DNA of 64,000 nucleotides from Zychaea mexicana. Taxonomy: Eukaryota > Mucoromycota > Mucoromycetes > Mucorales > Lichtheimiaceae. The position numbers were made by a program, and so were the translations under genes. Shown piece after piece: positions 19,771 to 30,944 of this stretch. The notes under the pieces were generated by a model. The model was given only the letters and a program-made list of their open reading frames with translations. It searched no databases and was not told where the DNA came from. How positions within the stretch are numbered: the first letter of the stretch is position 1; every line of letters starts with the position of its first letter. The DNA lies in the NCBI RefSeq assembly GCF_025766255.1, contig NW_026516770.1, positions 62,001 to 126,000 of the forward strand, written 5' to 3'.

Positions 19771-21770
19771 TCGCTCATCATGATTGCCATCTGCTGGTTT
19801 GAAACAGCAACTGCATTATCGTCTTATTGAATTTTCTAGAAACTTTTATTTACCATATTCTTGAATGAATGCTATAGCAAGGACAGAAAAATAACCTGCG
19901 GTCGCCCTTGTCAAAAAATCTTGCTGTCATGCACTAAATCTCATGCTCTTTTCGCCAAATGTGGCTGAGATCCAACAATGGACTTTTGTTAATGAGCAGC
20001 AATATCCGACAAAGAATGTATACTTCATTAAACGCAGCTATAACATTAGTTAATCTTGAGTCTCTTTTTGATCGCTGTACTAGCAACTGGTGTATGTACA
20101 AAAGGGTAGCGTTATATTTGCCAATGCTAATACAAACTGCTGTGGTCCATTGTACCCACTTGGTAACACTGGACGGTCTTCTTTGCTTGGATATGTATGG
20201 TAGTTTGCGAAAAGAACAAATGCCAGCAGAGTCGGTTACAATTGAACTATTATACAGTGATTTTCTCTAGCGAAGTAGAAGTGTTTCTAGCGGGAAATGA
20301 GCGGACATGAGCCTTGTCAAACGCGTTGCTGGCATTTTGCTTACACGCATATACGCAATTTCAGCAGTCAAAGCACCTGCAGCGGTCGCTGTTAAGAACC
20401 TGTTATGCAGTTTATTTAACAGCCAGACCTTGCAGCGGTGGCTGTAACAGTTACGTCCTGTTGAATTTAACAGTTTCTTGAATCGCAAAAGAGGACTTCA
20501 AAAATAAAGTTATATCTCACTTCATTCATTGTTTCTATCTTCCAAATGAACATGCTTATTTTAATTTGCGTGCAGTATTTGCGTTGCTCAAGTGTTTTGT
20601 CTGCTATTAAACGAATCTGTATTTAAAGATAACTTTGAAATCCATATAGTAGTACATAGTATCCGAAGAAATATTGGCTATAACTTTTCGTCAGCAACTA
20701 AAAGGTGGCTGATTACAGTCTTTAAATATGATTTGTTCAGAGATCTCTCTATGCAATCTAAACGTAGAAACACTGAGTTCTGCGTTTGAGTTTCCATCCA
20801 AGATAGTGACCCTTGGCTCGTGGTAGCGCACATGGTTTCTTCTTTTGATTACGACTGAGCCAGTGTTCAGACAAAACAGGAGCCAAGCTATCCTTGCACC
20901 AATGCTCGCGACAATTACAGGATGCTCAATTGTCCAGCTACTCTACAATTATGTACCCTACATAATGGCTAATCATGTGTATGCTGTTAAAGAAACTATA
21001 TTTTCATTCAATACACAATGACCGTAGAAGCGCTTTTCTTCGTACTTTTTATCCTTACTAACAATCGATAATCGTGTATATGTACATACTAGTTTCTATA
21101 TGAGAAAGGATGTAAGTCGTACTAAGAAAAGTGTTACATCATAGCCTAAGGCGATTCTTCTCTTCGTCCATCACTTCAACCCCCCCCATTTACTACGTTT
21201 TCAAATGCGATAATATATGACAGGCTACTAAATGTTATGCAAAGTAGGCAAGAAAGTTACACAAAATCAAACTCACCTACCCTCACCTCCCAAACCTGGA
21301 CACATATGAAGGCTAAACTCTCGGAATCATCAGTTATTGTTGGTAATCGTTAAACAGACCCATTCCATTTAATTTGGAATAATATTATCAATTCAAAAAA
21401 TTAGGATTCCATACAGATCTACCAAAGATTCACAAGCCAAGTCATAGATACATATAGCTTTGGGGTTCCCTCTACTTCCTTTACAACTAGAGTAGGTTGC
21501 AGCTTCTTCCCATTAGGAGCCATGGTGTGCGACCCCACGCACATTTTACGTCGGACTTTTTAGCCAACTTTCAACATTTGAAAATCTGGTTCGTTGTGGT
21601 GCGTGTGCTGCATTTTCTTTTTTACCCCACAGTTTTTCCTGACTTGCGTTTCTTGACTAATATTAAAAGACCCTTATACTTCCAAACATAAAGGACACTT
21701 CTTTTTTTTATTTTTTCACTTTCTTTCCTTTGAACCACTTGTATCTCCTTTTCTACTGTGTACTCTGATA
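19771..21770. other. Intergenic with an imperfect direct repeat
   Basis: About 2 kb with no supported gene. At 20379-20423 and 20432-20473 two related units occur (GCAGCGG-T/G-C/GGCTGT, then CCTGTT and TTTAACAG), an imperfect tandem duplication of unknown origin. The last 60 bases before 21771 are pyrimidine-rich, as expected for a fungal promoter. Confidence 0.45.
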
Positions 21771-23846
21771 ATGGCTCCAGCAAAACCTGTACGCATTGGT
21801 TGCTACTCGGCTTATTGGGGAGACTCGCCTGCTGCAGCCATTCAACTCGTCAAGCATGAGGGCGCCAACCTCGACTATTTGGTTGCTGACTATCTCGCCG
21901 GTAGCACACACTCGCACAATACAAGCAGTACAGCAACCAAAACGAACGTTAGTCATTACTCACTCATCTAAAAAATTTTATACTTTGATATAGAAATCAC
22001 AATGGGCATTTTGGCTGCTCGACGCAAACGGCGTATGATGCAGGGAAAAGAAAAAGGCATCGATTATGTGCCTGACTTTTTATCCTTGGTCCTGCGCTAC
22101 ATTCTTCCCGACGTTGCAAAGAACGGCACCAAAGTTGTCACGAACGCCGGCGCCTTGGATCCGATCGCCTGCAAGGAAGCCATCGAAAAGCTGCTGAAGA
22201 AAATGAACATTGACCTCAAGGTAGCTGCGGTTGTTGGTGACGACGTGTTGGAGAACAAGGAGTCCGAAACCTTGGAAACGTTTGCACAGGTCCATCCATT
22301 CTCGCCTATTTCGTCAACAGAACACTCGCTTGATGCCGACCCCATGCCTGCCAAGGACGAACCCATCCTGTCGTTGAACGCTTATTTGGGCTCGCGCGGT
22401 GTCGCTGCCGCATTGGCACAGGGTGCCCAGATCATTGTGACGGGCCGTGTGGTCGATTCGGCTTTGGTCGTAGGTCCTTTGATGCATGAATATGGCTGGC
22501 AACCCAGCCAGCCCGAATACCATGACCGACTCGCTTCTGCATCGCTTGCTGGCCATATTATCGAATGCGGCTGTCACTCAACCGGCGGTAATTTCACCGA
22601 TTGGCGCTTGGCAAGCGAGTCCCCTTATGGCGGCTATGCAAACATGGGCTACCCGATCGTCGAATTCAGTGGTAATGGCGAATTTGTTGTGACAAAGCCA
22701 GAAAAGACCGGTGGATTGGTCTCTCCGGCGACAGTGGCCGAACAGATCTTGTACGAAATCTTGGACCCGGCACTGTACCTCTTACCAGATGTCATTTTGG
22801 ACATGCGTCAGGTTCGGTTGAGCAAAGTCGGCGAGAATCGTGTGTTGGTTCAAGGCGCTAAAGGTCGTGCGCCTACCCCTTGGCTCAAGTGCTCTGGTAT
22901 TTTCCTTGATGGCTGGAAACTCAGCGGCGAATTGGTCATCGGTGGCCACGAGGCAAAGGAAAAGGCCCTTGCTGTTGGAAATGCAGTCGTCCAACGTGTC
23001 CAAAACATGTTCAAAGATACTGGCATCAGCCCCTTTAGAAAGTACAATGTCGAGACGCTCGGTGGCGAGTCGCTGTATGGCCCGCATGCAAAGAAAGAGG
23101 CCTCACGTGAAATTGTGCTTCGTTTGACAGCACACCATGATGAAACCAAAGCACTCGGCTTATTTGCTCGAGAGCTCATGGCGGTAATAACCAGATATAT
23201 GCAATCCCAACTTTAAAAAAAGACAAGAACTGATAACATGTTCCTATGCTTTTAGGTGGGTACATGCATGGCACCTGGTATTACCGGCAGTGGCAGCGGA
23301 CGGCCCAAGCCTGTTCCGAACCTTGTCCATTTCCCATGTCTGTTGCCCAAATCCGATGTAAAGACCAGCTTTGTCGTTGGTGACGGATCGTTGCAGAGCG
23401 TTGCCTGGGAAGCATGGGATGAGACCAATGCCTTTGGCTCGCCTGCCGTGGTGCCGTTGATAGCCGCAGCAGCGGTCGATTCCTCGACCAAACTCGTCAA
23501 GACCAAGTTGATCAACCTGGCGAACGGCCGAAGTGGAGACAAGGGAGACGTGTGTAACGTTGGCATTATTGCGCGAGATCCACGCTACTTCCCGTACATC
23601 AAACGGACGTTGACCAGCAAGGCGGTGGCCGACTACATGAGCCATCTGTGCAAGGGGTCGGTGACGCGTTTCGAGCTCCCGGGGCTGTATGCCATGAACT
23701 TTGTGCTTACGAAATCACTTGGCGGCGGTGGGCTGAGCTCGCTTGTGATTGATCGTCAGGGCAAGACGTTTGCCCAGCTACTGTTGACTGGTATCGACAT
23801 TGAAATTCCTGCTGATATGATGCCTGCGGATCAAGCCAAGCTCTGA
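21771..23846 (+). CDS. AtuA-family protein (DUF1446, acyclic terpene utilisation type)
   Basis: Three exons add up exactly: 21771-21900, 21994-23183 and 23256-23846, total 636 residues. The N-terminus ([17 protein letters not shown]), [60 protein letters not shown] and [17 protein letters not shown] are characteristic of the AtuA domain. The C-terminal part ([23 protein letters not shown]) is the small alpha/beta domain often fused or encoded next to it. AtuA was described in citronellol/geraniol breakdown in Pseudomonas, and related proteins occur widely in fungi and actinobacteria without a firmly known reaction. No signal peptide is visible, so it is likely cytosolic or mitochondrial. Neighbouring genes give no pathway hint. 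Confidence 0.85.
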
Positions 23847-24252
23847 GAAAACAAAAAAAAATGAATTTTCAAGTTACTCTTATTTTTTTATTCCTTTTAA
23901 AATCACTAGTCTATGTACAAAAAAAGAAAGAAAAAAATGGAAGTTGTTTTTTTTATATCACCACTTTGCAAAGAAGGGGAGGGGGGGGGGAATTCCAACT
24001 CTTCGAGCCGCTTCCCGTTTGAGCCATCTTTCATTCAACAAAAGAGAGAAATCACCGAGGGGGAATAGGGATAGAAGAAGATGTGTAAAGGGGGGTGGGT
24101 AAGTGCTTGTAGAATATGTGAATTGGAAGTGGAGTGAAGCTGGTTATAATATTTAAGAGAAAGAAAGACAGAAAAGGTACAACAAATGAGTTTATATAGA
24201 AGAAAGATAAAAAAAAAATAATAAAAGAGAAAAAGGGAGGGGGGGGATTTTT
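23847..24252. other. Convergent 3' region
   Basis: Low-complexity A/T and G homopolymers between the AtuA-type gene and the KH gene. No feature beyond presumed 3' UTRs. Confidence 0.5.
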
Positions 24253-24427
24253 TTAACAACGCTTTTGTTGGTGTCTGCTGAAATGGCGCAAATCATTCTC
24301 TAAGGCAGCAGACGACTCGGACGTGGAGTGCATGGAAGTGTTGCTCCCGGTCGAAGTGGAAGATGTAGGGCAGATAGTGTTGAAATGATGATGATGATTG
24401 AGATGCTGTTGTGGATGTGGATGTGGA

Positions 24428-24459
<32 letters not shown>

Positions 24460-27400
24460 TTGCTGTTGTTGTGGTTGTTGATGTTGCGTGCTGTTGTTGG
24501 GATGGAAATCGGAATGCAACCCGCTTCCGATGACCGGGTATGGTTGATAAAAGCTTCCTGTAGCCAACGTGGATTCTCCACCTCCACTACCAAACATCCT
24601 GCCGCTACTGCTGCTACTGTTACTGTTTCGTCCCTTGCTATCACCAAAAGCAGACGCAGCGCTTCCATGATGTCCACCATATCCGCCACCGCCACCGGCT
24701 GCACCGAAATTAGTAGCACTGCTGCTAGTAGTAGCACTTGTGGATGAAAGGGGCGACATTTGTGGCAGCCATATATCGGCGCCGGGAATCGATGACGTTC
24801 CACTACTCACTACTCCAGGTGGTCTAAACACGCCTAGTCCAGGTGCACCGGTCTGGGTGCCAAGGACAGGCATGCTCATGCGGTGTTTCGTGTTAAGGTC
24901 GTCGTGTTTGTTGTTGACAGGTGAATCAAAGATCGCACGAATGTTCTCGACCGTCCGAGGCGAGTTCATGTCTCTGAAACTGTTCCAAGGAGCATCGAAT
25001 GCTGTGTGTGCTGCGCTAGGAGCAGCACTATTGGTGGTAGTGCCGCTGGGTGCGAAATCAAACAATGAAAAGCTCGAGAAACTGTTGTGATGATGCAGCT
25101 TTTGGGAGCCACCGATGTCTATCATACAATGTTTCGTTAGTTTCTGCTTTGAAAATTGATATATCCCCTTTGGAATATCGTAAAAAAAAACTCACCAGAA
25201 ACAGAAGGCAAGACCTTGCTGCCAAAATGACTAAAACTGTCGACAAGCGAGGCGCTACTTAGAGAGGATGCATGGTTCGTAGTAGGAGTCGTTCTGCTAG
25301 CCTTGGGGGTAACTGTCTCGTACAGCGTCACATTGTGGTTGCGCAGGTAGCTGATGAGGATATCCAGAGCTGCTGGCAAGTTCCCAATATTGCTCTTTAT
25401 GGTCTTCAAGGGAATAGTAAAGTCAGTGCTGTCGGGCACAACGGGCGATCCATTAGAAGAAGGCGCCGGTGTCGAACGAGAAGGAGACGTGGGCGCGCTG
25501 TTGGTCACGCTACTAACTACTGCTGGTGCTGCCGTCGTGGTAGATGGTGTTGTTGGCGTTGCTGCCAGTGGTGCTGTCGTGGACGATGCTGTTGTAGCAT
25601 TGTTGTTACCCATCGTCGGTGACTGATGTTGCGATGCCAACGCCGTCGCTGTAGGCGAAGGAGACGAGGACGAGATGGACGGAGGGGGTGGGTGTACGGG
25701 CGCTGACTGTACATCCACACGAATACCAAACTCGCGTTCAATTCTAGCAACAATGACTTCTTGGAATGCATCGGACGCTAATGCTGCAGTCAAAGCAGCC
25801 GACCGTGGCACGCATAATTCGTATACTTCGGGTACAATGGCTTGTACCAGTTCAACTGCATGTTCGATTTCTGTGGAAGGTCCCACAAGCGTCACACAAT
25901 CGCTCGCCAATTCGTGATCCGGCCACATGATGCGCGTCAAAGTCTTTTTGCTGAGTTCGGCAAAGTAACTGCCTTGGTCACGGAGCAGCTGGCGATGCAT
26001 CCGGAAAGGGACGTGAACAACCTGAGTTACATAGTCCTTGTCGCGCTGCGTGATCAATTCCATCACCGCGTGGCGCAAGTTGTCCAAATTCACTTGGTTC
26101 TTCATTGGTGTGCGTGCGACCACATTGTCGTCATTGTCGTAGTATCCGCCGAGTGCTGCAAATTCCTCGGCGTTCGAGAACTTGACGTAGACACCGTACT
26201 TTTTCATGATTCTTTGAATGTTTTTTCCACCTACACCAATGATACGCTTGTGATACATTTCCGGAACGTAGAACGAAATTTCGGCTGGAAGCTCATCCTG
26301 AAGCATCGACAGGCCGTCGAGCGCCTTAATGACACTGCTGCTTTCGACTTCGATGACGAAGTTGTAGTCGCTGAATGCATTAAACTTGATCTTGGCACCT
26401 GTCGTCTTCATGATTTTGTTGATTTTGCCGCTCTTTTTTCCGCTAATAAATTCGCGCTGGTCGTTGGATAACTCAATGTTGAACACCGTGTTTTGATGGA
26501 ACACCTATTGTCGCATCGATGCTTTTAGCATTTTCCCTCTCCCAGTGGTGAAATTAACTTGACATTTCTTTTATTCGTTACCTTCAAAAATGCCATTTCG
26601 TGAACTCGTTGGTAGACATTGCGTACGTCCCGCTCGGTGCCGAACACCTCGATGCAGCCAATTTCATCCTTATACATGACCTCAGCGCCGGATGCTTGCG
26701 ACAACTGCACTAGCAAACCAGCAATGTTGTTGATTGAGCCGAAAAAGTCGTGCGTCGTTCCTTCGGGACCAAAGATAGCGTTATCTCGATTATTGAAGTA
26801 AAAGTAAGCTTCGTAGATGGTACAGGCCTATACATTTGTTTATTAGCAGATCCTCTCATATACTAGACTGTTTAGAGTAACCTACCAAGAAATTGAGCGA
26901 TCGTAAAGTACGCTCTGCATTGACGCGATTTTCTGCATAGACAGTAACCGTGCCCATACCCGAGCCGATTGGCGGGAACGCAATGTAGGACCCTGGTATA
27001 TTGGGGGTGTATGTGTAAGAACGGGTGGAAATTTTAAAATTAAATGAAACGTGGGGGTGAAAAGAGCAAAAGAAATTAAAGTTTACCATTGTCATGCATG
27101 ATCTTGCGCAGCTCATCCCGGCGATGCAGAAGCATCCAATCTAGTTTGCGAGCATGGAGAACAGCATCCTTATGGTACATAGACTTTGCCTATAATCATT
27201 TTGGTGGTCAGTACGCCTCTTGTACCGTAAGTGACAATGTCAGGTGGTAGTTTACCTTTTGAATGGCCAACTTGCTCAGCATTTCTTTTACTCTAGTAAC
27301 GTTTACAGGCTCGCCTGTAATGTAGATGGGTGGCGACAGTTCCTCTAGCAACGGGGTCGCCCCGCCGTCGGTTACCACGGCAACATCCATGCCCGCCTCG

Positions 27401-28375
27401 ACAGACGATAGGTCACCGAACGGAGAAGGGAAATAAATGTTGGTCGACGTTTCTTCGATAATTGGCTGTAAACCAGCTCGCTTTCGACCGCATATGAGGT
27501 TATGGAGCTTCAACGGCACACGTAGGATATCTGATCGTAAATTGGACTACGGAAAGCAAGGCTGTTGGTTAGCCAACATTAAACTTATCTCTACTTCCAG
27601 ACTTTGTTATACTTACAATCTCGTCAAGCGCTACTAAAACACGGACACGGGCATATTCGGCCAGATCGGGTAGACCTGTAATCACAATCGATACTCTGTT
27701 CTCAGAAGTCAAGGCTGAGCGATGTGGTGGCGGTGGTACAATGACGATGCGTGTGTCGGTCTCACTTTCAACCTTGTCGAATTGCTTTTGGGCGACAGTG
27801 GTCGTTGGGAAATCCTTTACGGGAATCTTTAGGGTAACGTTGATCTATATAATTTATTTTTGTTTATGATAATTTGAGAAGAAAGTAAAAAAAAAGAGGT
27901 CAATTGCAATGTACAATGAAAAAAAAAACATCAAAATCGCAAATAATAAATAATATAGACGCAAAAGAGTTTTTTTAAGATCTAACACAATAAATCCGAA
28001 AATAATAATAAACTATAAAAAAAAAGATCGGAAGGAAAAAAAAGCAGCACATACCTTTAGAGGGCAATTGGCAAGCAAATCACCTCGAGCGGCCATGACC
28101 GTGTTAAGTGGACCGGTCAATGTCAGGTTGTAGTCAGTCGGCTTATCGACGTGAATGGTTTGTGGCTTAATCGAGGCCAGCGTTGTATCAGGTGCTGCGG
28201 TGAGAGCAATTTGACAGCAGTGGCGAGCCATGACGTTATTGCAGGTATCTCGCAGGTCGGACATGGTGGCCTCGCGCCTGGCGAAATAGTCGCTGTCGAT
28301 GAAGGCGGTGTGGTCGCTCGATGCTGGAGGGGCGTAGCAGAAGGAAAAGGCGGTTGATATTTGCGTCGCAGCCAT
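24253..28375 (-). CDS. Large multi-KH-domain RNA-binding protein (YLL032C-like)
   Basis: Eight exons add up exactly: 28375-28055, 27844-27617, 27546-27256, 27189-27087, 26992-26886, 26827-26582, 26504-25196 and 25118-24253, total 1156 residues. KH-type segments are visible as repeated blocks. The clearest is RIIGVGGKNIQRIMKKYG near residue 520. FISGKKSGKINKIM near 454 is a variant KH loop, and IAFPPIGSGMGTVTVY and LHNLICGRKRAGLQPIIEE are weaker copies. The region after about 690 is disordered, Ser/Thr/Pro-rich, and the C-terminal 290 residues are low complexity with poly-Gly, poly-Gln and His/Pro/Gln runs. KH proteins bind single-stranded RNA. The overall layout recalls the uncharacterised yeast YLL032C and animal Bicaudal-C, which act in mRNA control. 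The mRNA targets cannot be inferred. Confidence 0.8.
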
Positions 28376-29082
28376 GATGACGATGATGATCGATGATGGT
28401 GATAGTGTATGTATATAGTGTTGCTAGGTATCTCGCAATTAGCTATTATAAGAATAAATAATATAAAAAGGAACGATGGGGTTGCTCTTTTTTCTTGGTT
28501 CTTTTCTTTCCGTTTGTGTTTAGAGAGCGAAAGAACAGGAATCCACGGGGGGGGGGGTAGCAGTTGCTGTTGTTATTGTTGGCTGGTTGTGAGTATATGT
28601 TATATGGGCAATAAATATATGAGGGGGGGAATACACACACTTCAAATGTGCATAGTATGTGGAAGGGGAAAAGGTAGGGTAAGCTTTCTGCTGAAAAGGA
28701 AAGGAAAAGAGAGGAGAAGAAGAAGAAGAAGAAGAAGAAGAGCGACGAGACGAACGAGAACGCAAAAAAAAAAGGGCCAGCCTAAGCGCAAAACCGAGCC
28801 AAGCTGTGGAAAAAAAATAGGCGAGGTGGGTTTACAGTGGTTGTATAAAATGAGAAACCTACGAAATAAGAGCCCTTGAAGCGGCGGGGGAGAAGGAGCT
28901 CAGCGCTCTCTTTTTTTTTTTTTACGACAACGACGCAAGAGACTCCACCATTCACCATCCACAAGATATTTTAAAAAATCATCCGCGCCCGCGTAGTGGG
29001 TAGGCAGGCAGTGTGGGCAGAAGCAAATGCCAGTAACCGGAAACTCTGTTGATCTCGTTCATCATCCAGCTACTGCCGCTCC

Positions 29083-29124
29083 TCGTAATCGTAATCGTAG
29101 TCGTAATCGTAGTCGTAGTCGTAC
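29083..29124 (+). repeat. CGTAAT/CGTAGT hexamer array
   Basis: About seven tandem hexamers alternating CGTAAT and CGTAGT. Confidence 0.85.
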
Positions 29125-29793
29125 TCCTCCCCCACCCTCTAACTCAATCTACACCGTACTGGAATGAACGTCTGACAAGCACGCATGACGTTGCCCAAGG
29201 ACGCGGTGCCGTTATTCTAGTCTAAAAGTCACCCATCAGTTCGTCGCTTTTTGGATTTTTTTTTGTACCATCTTACAAAGCCTAACGTTTATGCATCATC
29301 ATTGGCTATGTTTCGCTCAATGGAGTCCAGATTTGTTTACTTTCAAAAAAAAAAACTTTTTTTTCTTCGCTCTTATGCTCGTTCGGATCATCGACGCCCG
29401 GTGTCGACAAAATACGGTTGAGCAGCCGTTCGCCGGTCGCTTGTTCCGTGGGTTGGGTTACACGTCACCCTACGCTTTGAAACCTTACAAATGTACTTCT
29501 TTAACTCATCCACTTGTCGGTGCTTTATTTTTTGGGAAGGGAAAATAATCTCAGCCAACAACATACCTTACACACACGACGAACGGCTTCCTATCCAAAC
29601 ACACGCACATACCCGTTCTGTAACCTCACGTGTTGCATCGTTTACATTAGCAAAATCACAAGTCCTCCCATAAAGCACCCCGTGATATCTCTCTCCATCT
29701 CTCGCTCTCTCTCTCTTTCTATTTTGACGATCTCTGTCCTTCTCTTTTGCTTATTGACAAGTTGTCAACATCGTATGTACTACCCACGTTATA

Positions 29794-29877
29794 ATGGGCT
29801 TCTTCGGAGGTGGGTCCATATTTGAGCTAGATGCACCCATCACACGACCCAGGAAGCGGACTTGGACCATTGTGTAA
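29794..29877 (+). CDS. Possible micro-ORF
   Basis: ATG followed by 26 codons and TAA, beginning MGFFGGGSIFELDAP and ending RTWTIV. The composition is protein-like (Gly-rich start, then acidic, basic and aromatic residues) and differs from the surrounding low-complexity DNA. I recognise no homologue. It could be a small gene, a first exon or chance. Confidence 0.15.
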   Translation: MGFFGGGSIFELDAPITRPRKRTWTIV

Positions 29878-30036
29878 AAAAGCAAACTTTGCCATAAACA
29901 ACAAAAATCCGATGGCAATTTTTATTTTTTGGCGGGAAGCGATCAAAAAAGGTTAAAGGTACAGTCTGCTAATTGCTACTGCTGAATCGCTGACTAGCTA
30001 GTAGTAGCTGATGATAGCAGCGTTGGCACGAGAAGG

Positions 30037-30944
30037 TTATTGTAATTGAGTTGTAGGAGGAGTAGGGATAGATCCGGGAGTTGATGGTGAACTTCTTCGC
30101 TTCTTATTGTTCCCATTCTCGAAAGATTCTTGAGCTCCCCGTTTCAACGACGATGACGATGAAGTGTCGCTAGTGTTCTTCTTTATGTTGTTCATGACAT
30201 GTTCCAGTGGATCCCTGGCTGCTTTTCGGAGCGCTTCAAGGTCTTCTCCTGAAATGGGTTCATCCTCTTCCATGGATTCAAAATCTTCTTCGGTATCCGC
30301 TTCGTCTGCTTTGGCCTGTTCAGAACCATAGTCCAGGTCATCCGACTCCGTGCCCAATTCCTCTTCAATCAAAGAGGAATCTTCTTCATCCTCGTCATCC
30401 GCTTCTTCATCGTCTTCGTCGTCTTCAGCTTCCAGGTCGATTACTCCGTCTTCTGTGGATCCTCTCTTTCCTCCTTTGACAAATTTGTTGCTCGCCGCAT
30501 GTTGCTGCTGCTGCGCTGCCGCAGCAGTTTCGCGGATTCCTTCACCAAGATATTCGGGGCCTTGATCCTGCATGATCCACGTCACTTGGAGGTAACGTGT
30601 GGTCGTCGGGATCCAACCTTGTTCTGCTATAGGTGCCGCACGCATAGAGCCACGCACAATCACTCGGCACATACCTCCTTGAGAAAGAAAATTGCGAATA
30701 TCGGACTGGACAAGGTCAAAGACGCGGATTTTGCAGTTGATGCCGCTGGCACTATCCATATTATAAGAGTGATTGGTAAGTCTTAATACATGTACCAGCT
30801 CACTAACTGATAAACGACAAAAGGAGGGGATAACACTTACTGCTCGTTTGGATTCGTGTAAAGCACAAAATTGTGGTCATACTGCGGCGTGAGATGGCCA
30901 ATTTCGAAAGAGGTCCAGCCGGCGAACGTCTGGTTATGTTCCAT
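30037..30944 (-). CDS. Unknown protein with acidic middle and nuclear-type C-terminus
   Basis: Two exons add up exactly: 30944-30841 and 30751-30037, total 272 residues. The first 110 residues look globular (FAGWTSFEIGHLTPQYDHNFVLYTN, INCKIRVFDLVQSDIRNFL, GMCRVIVRGSMRAAPIAEQGWIPTTTRYLQVTW) and could be a small beta-barrel. Residues about 130-200 are strongly acidic (runs of E/D with Ser). The tail carries KRRSSPSTPGS after GNNKK, a probable nuclear localisation signal. I do not recognise the family. An OB-fold or histone-interacting protein would fit the layout, but this is speculation. Confidence 0.6.

Larger units (their letters stand above)
28376..30036. other. Intergenic, rich in simple repeats
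   Basis: Contains GAA runs (28718-28742), poly-T (28907-28923), a hexamer array of CGTAAT/CGTAGT (29083-29124) and pyrimidine-rich tracts near 29700. A 27-codon ORF near the end is listed separately. No other coding evidence. Confidence 0.5.

Noticed and set aside
24328..24747. Leu/Met-rich plus-strand ORF that looks like membrane segments
   Set aside because: Antisense of the Gln/His repeat region of the KH protein.
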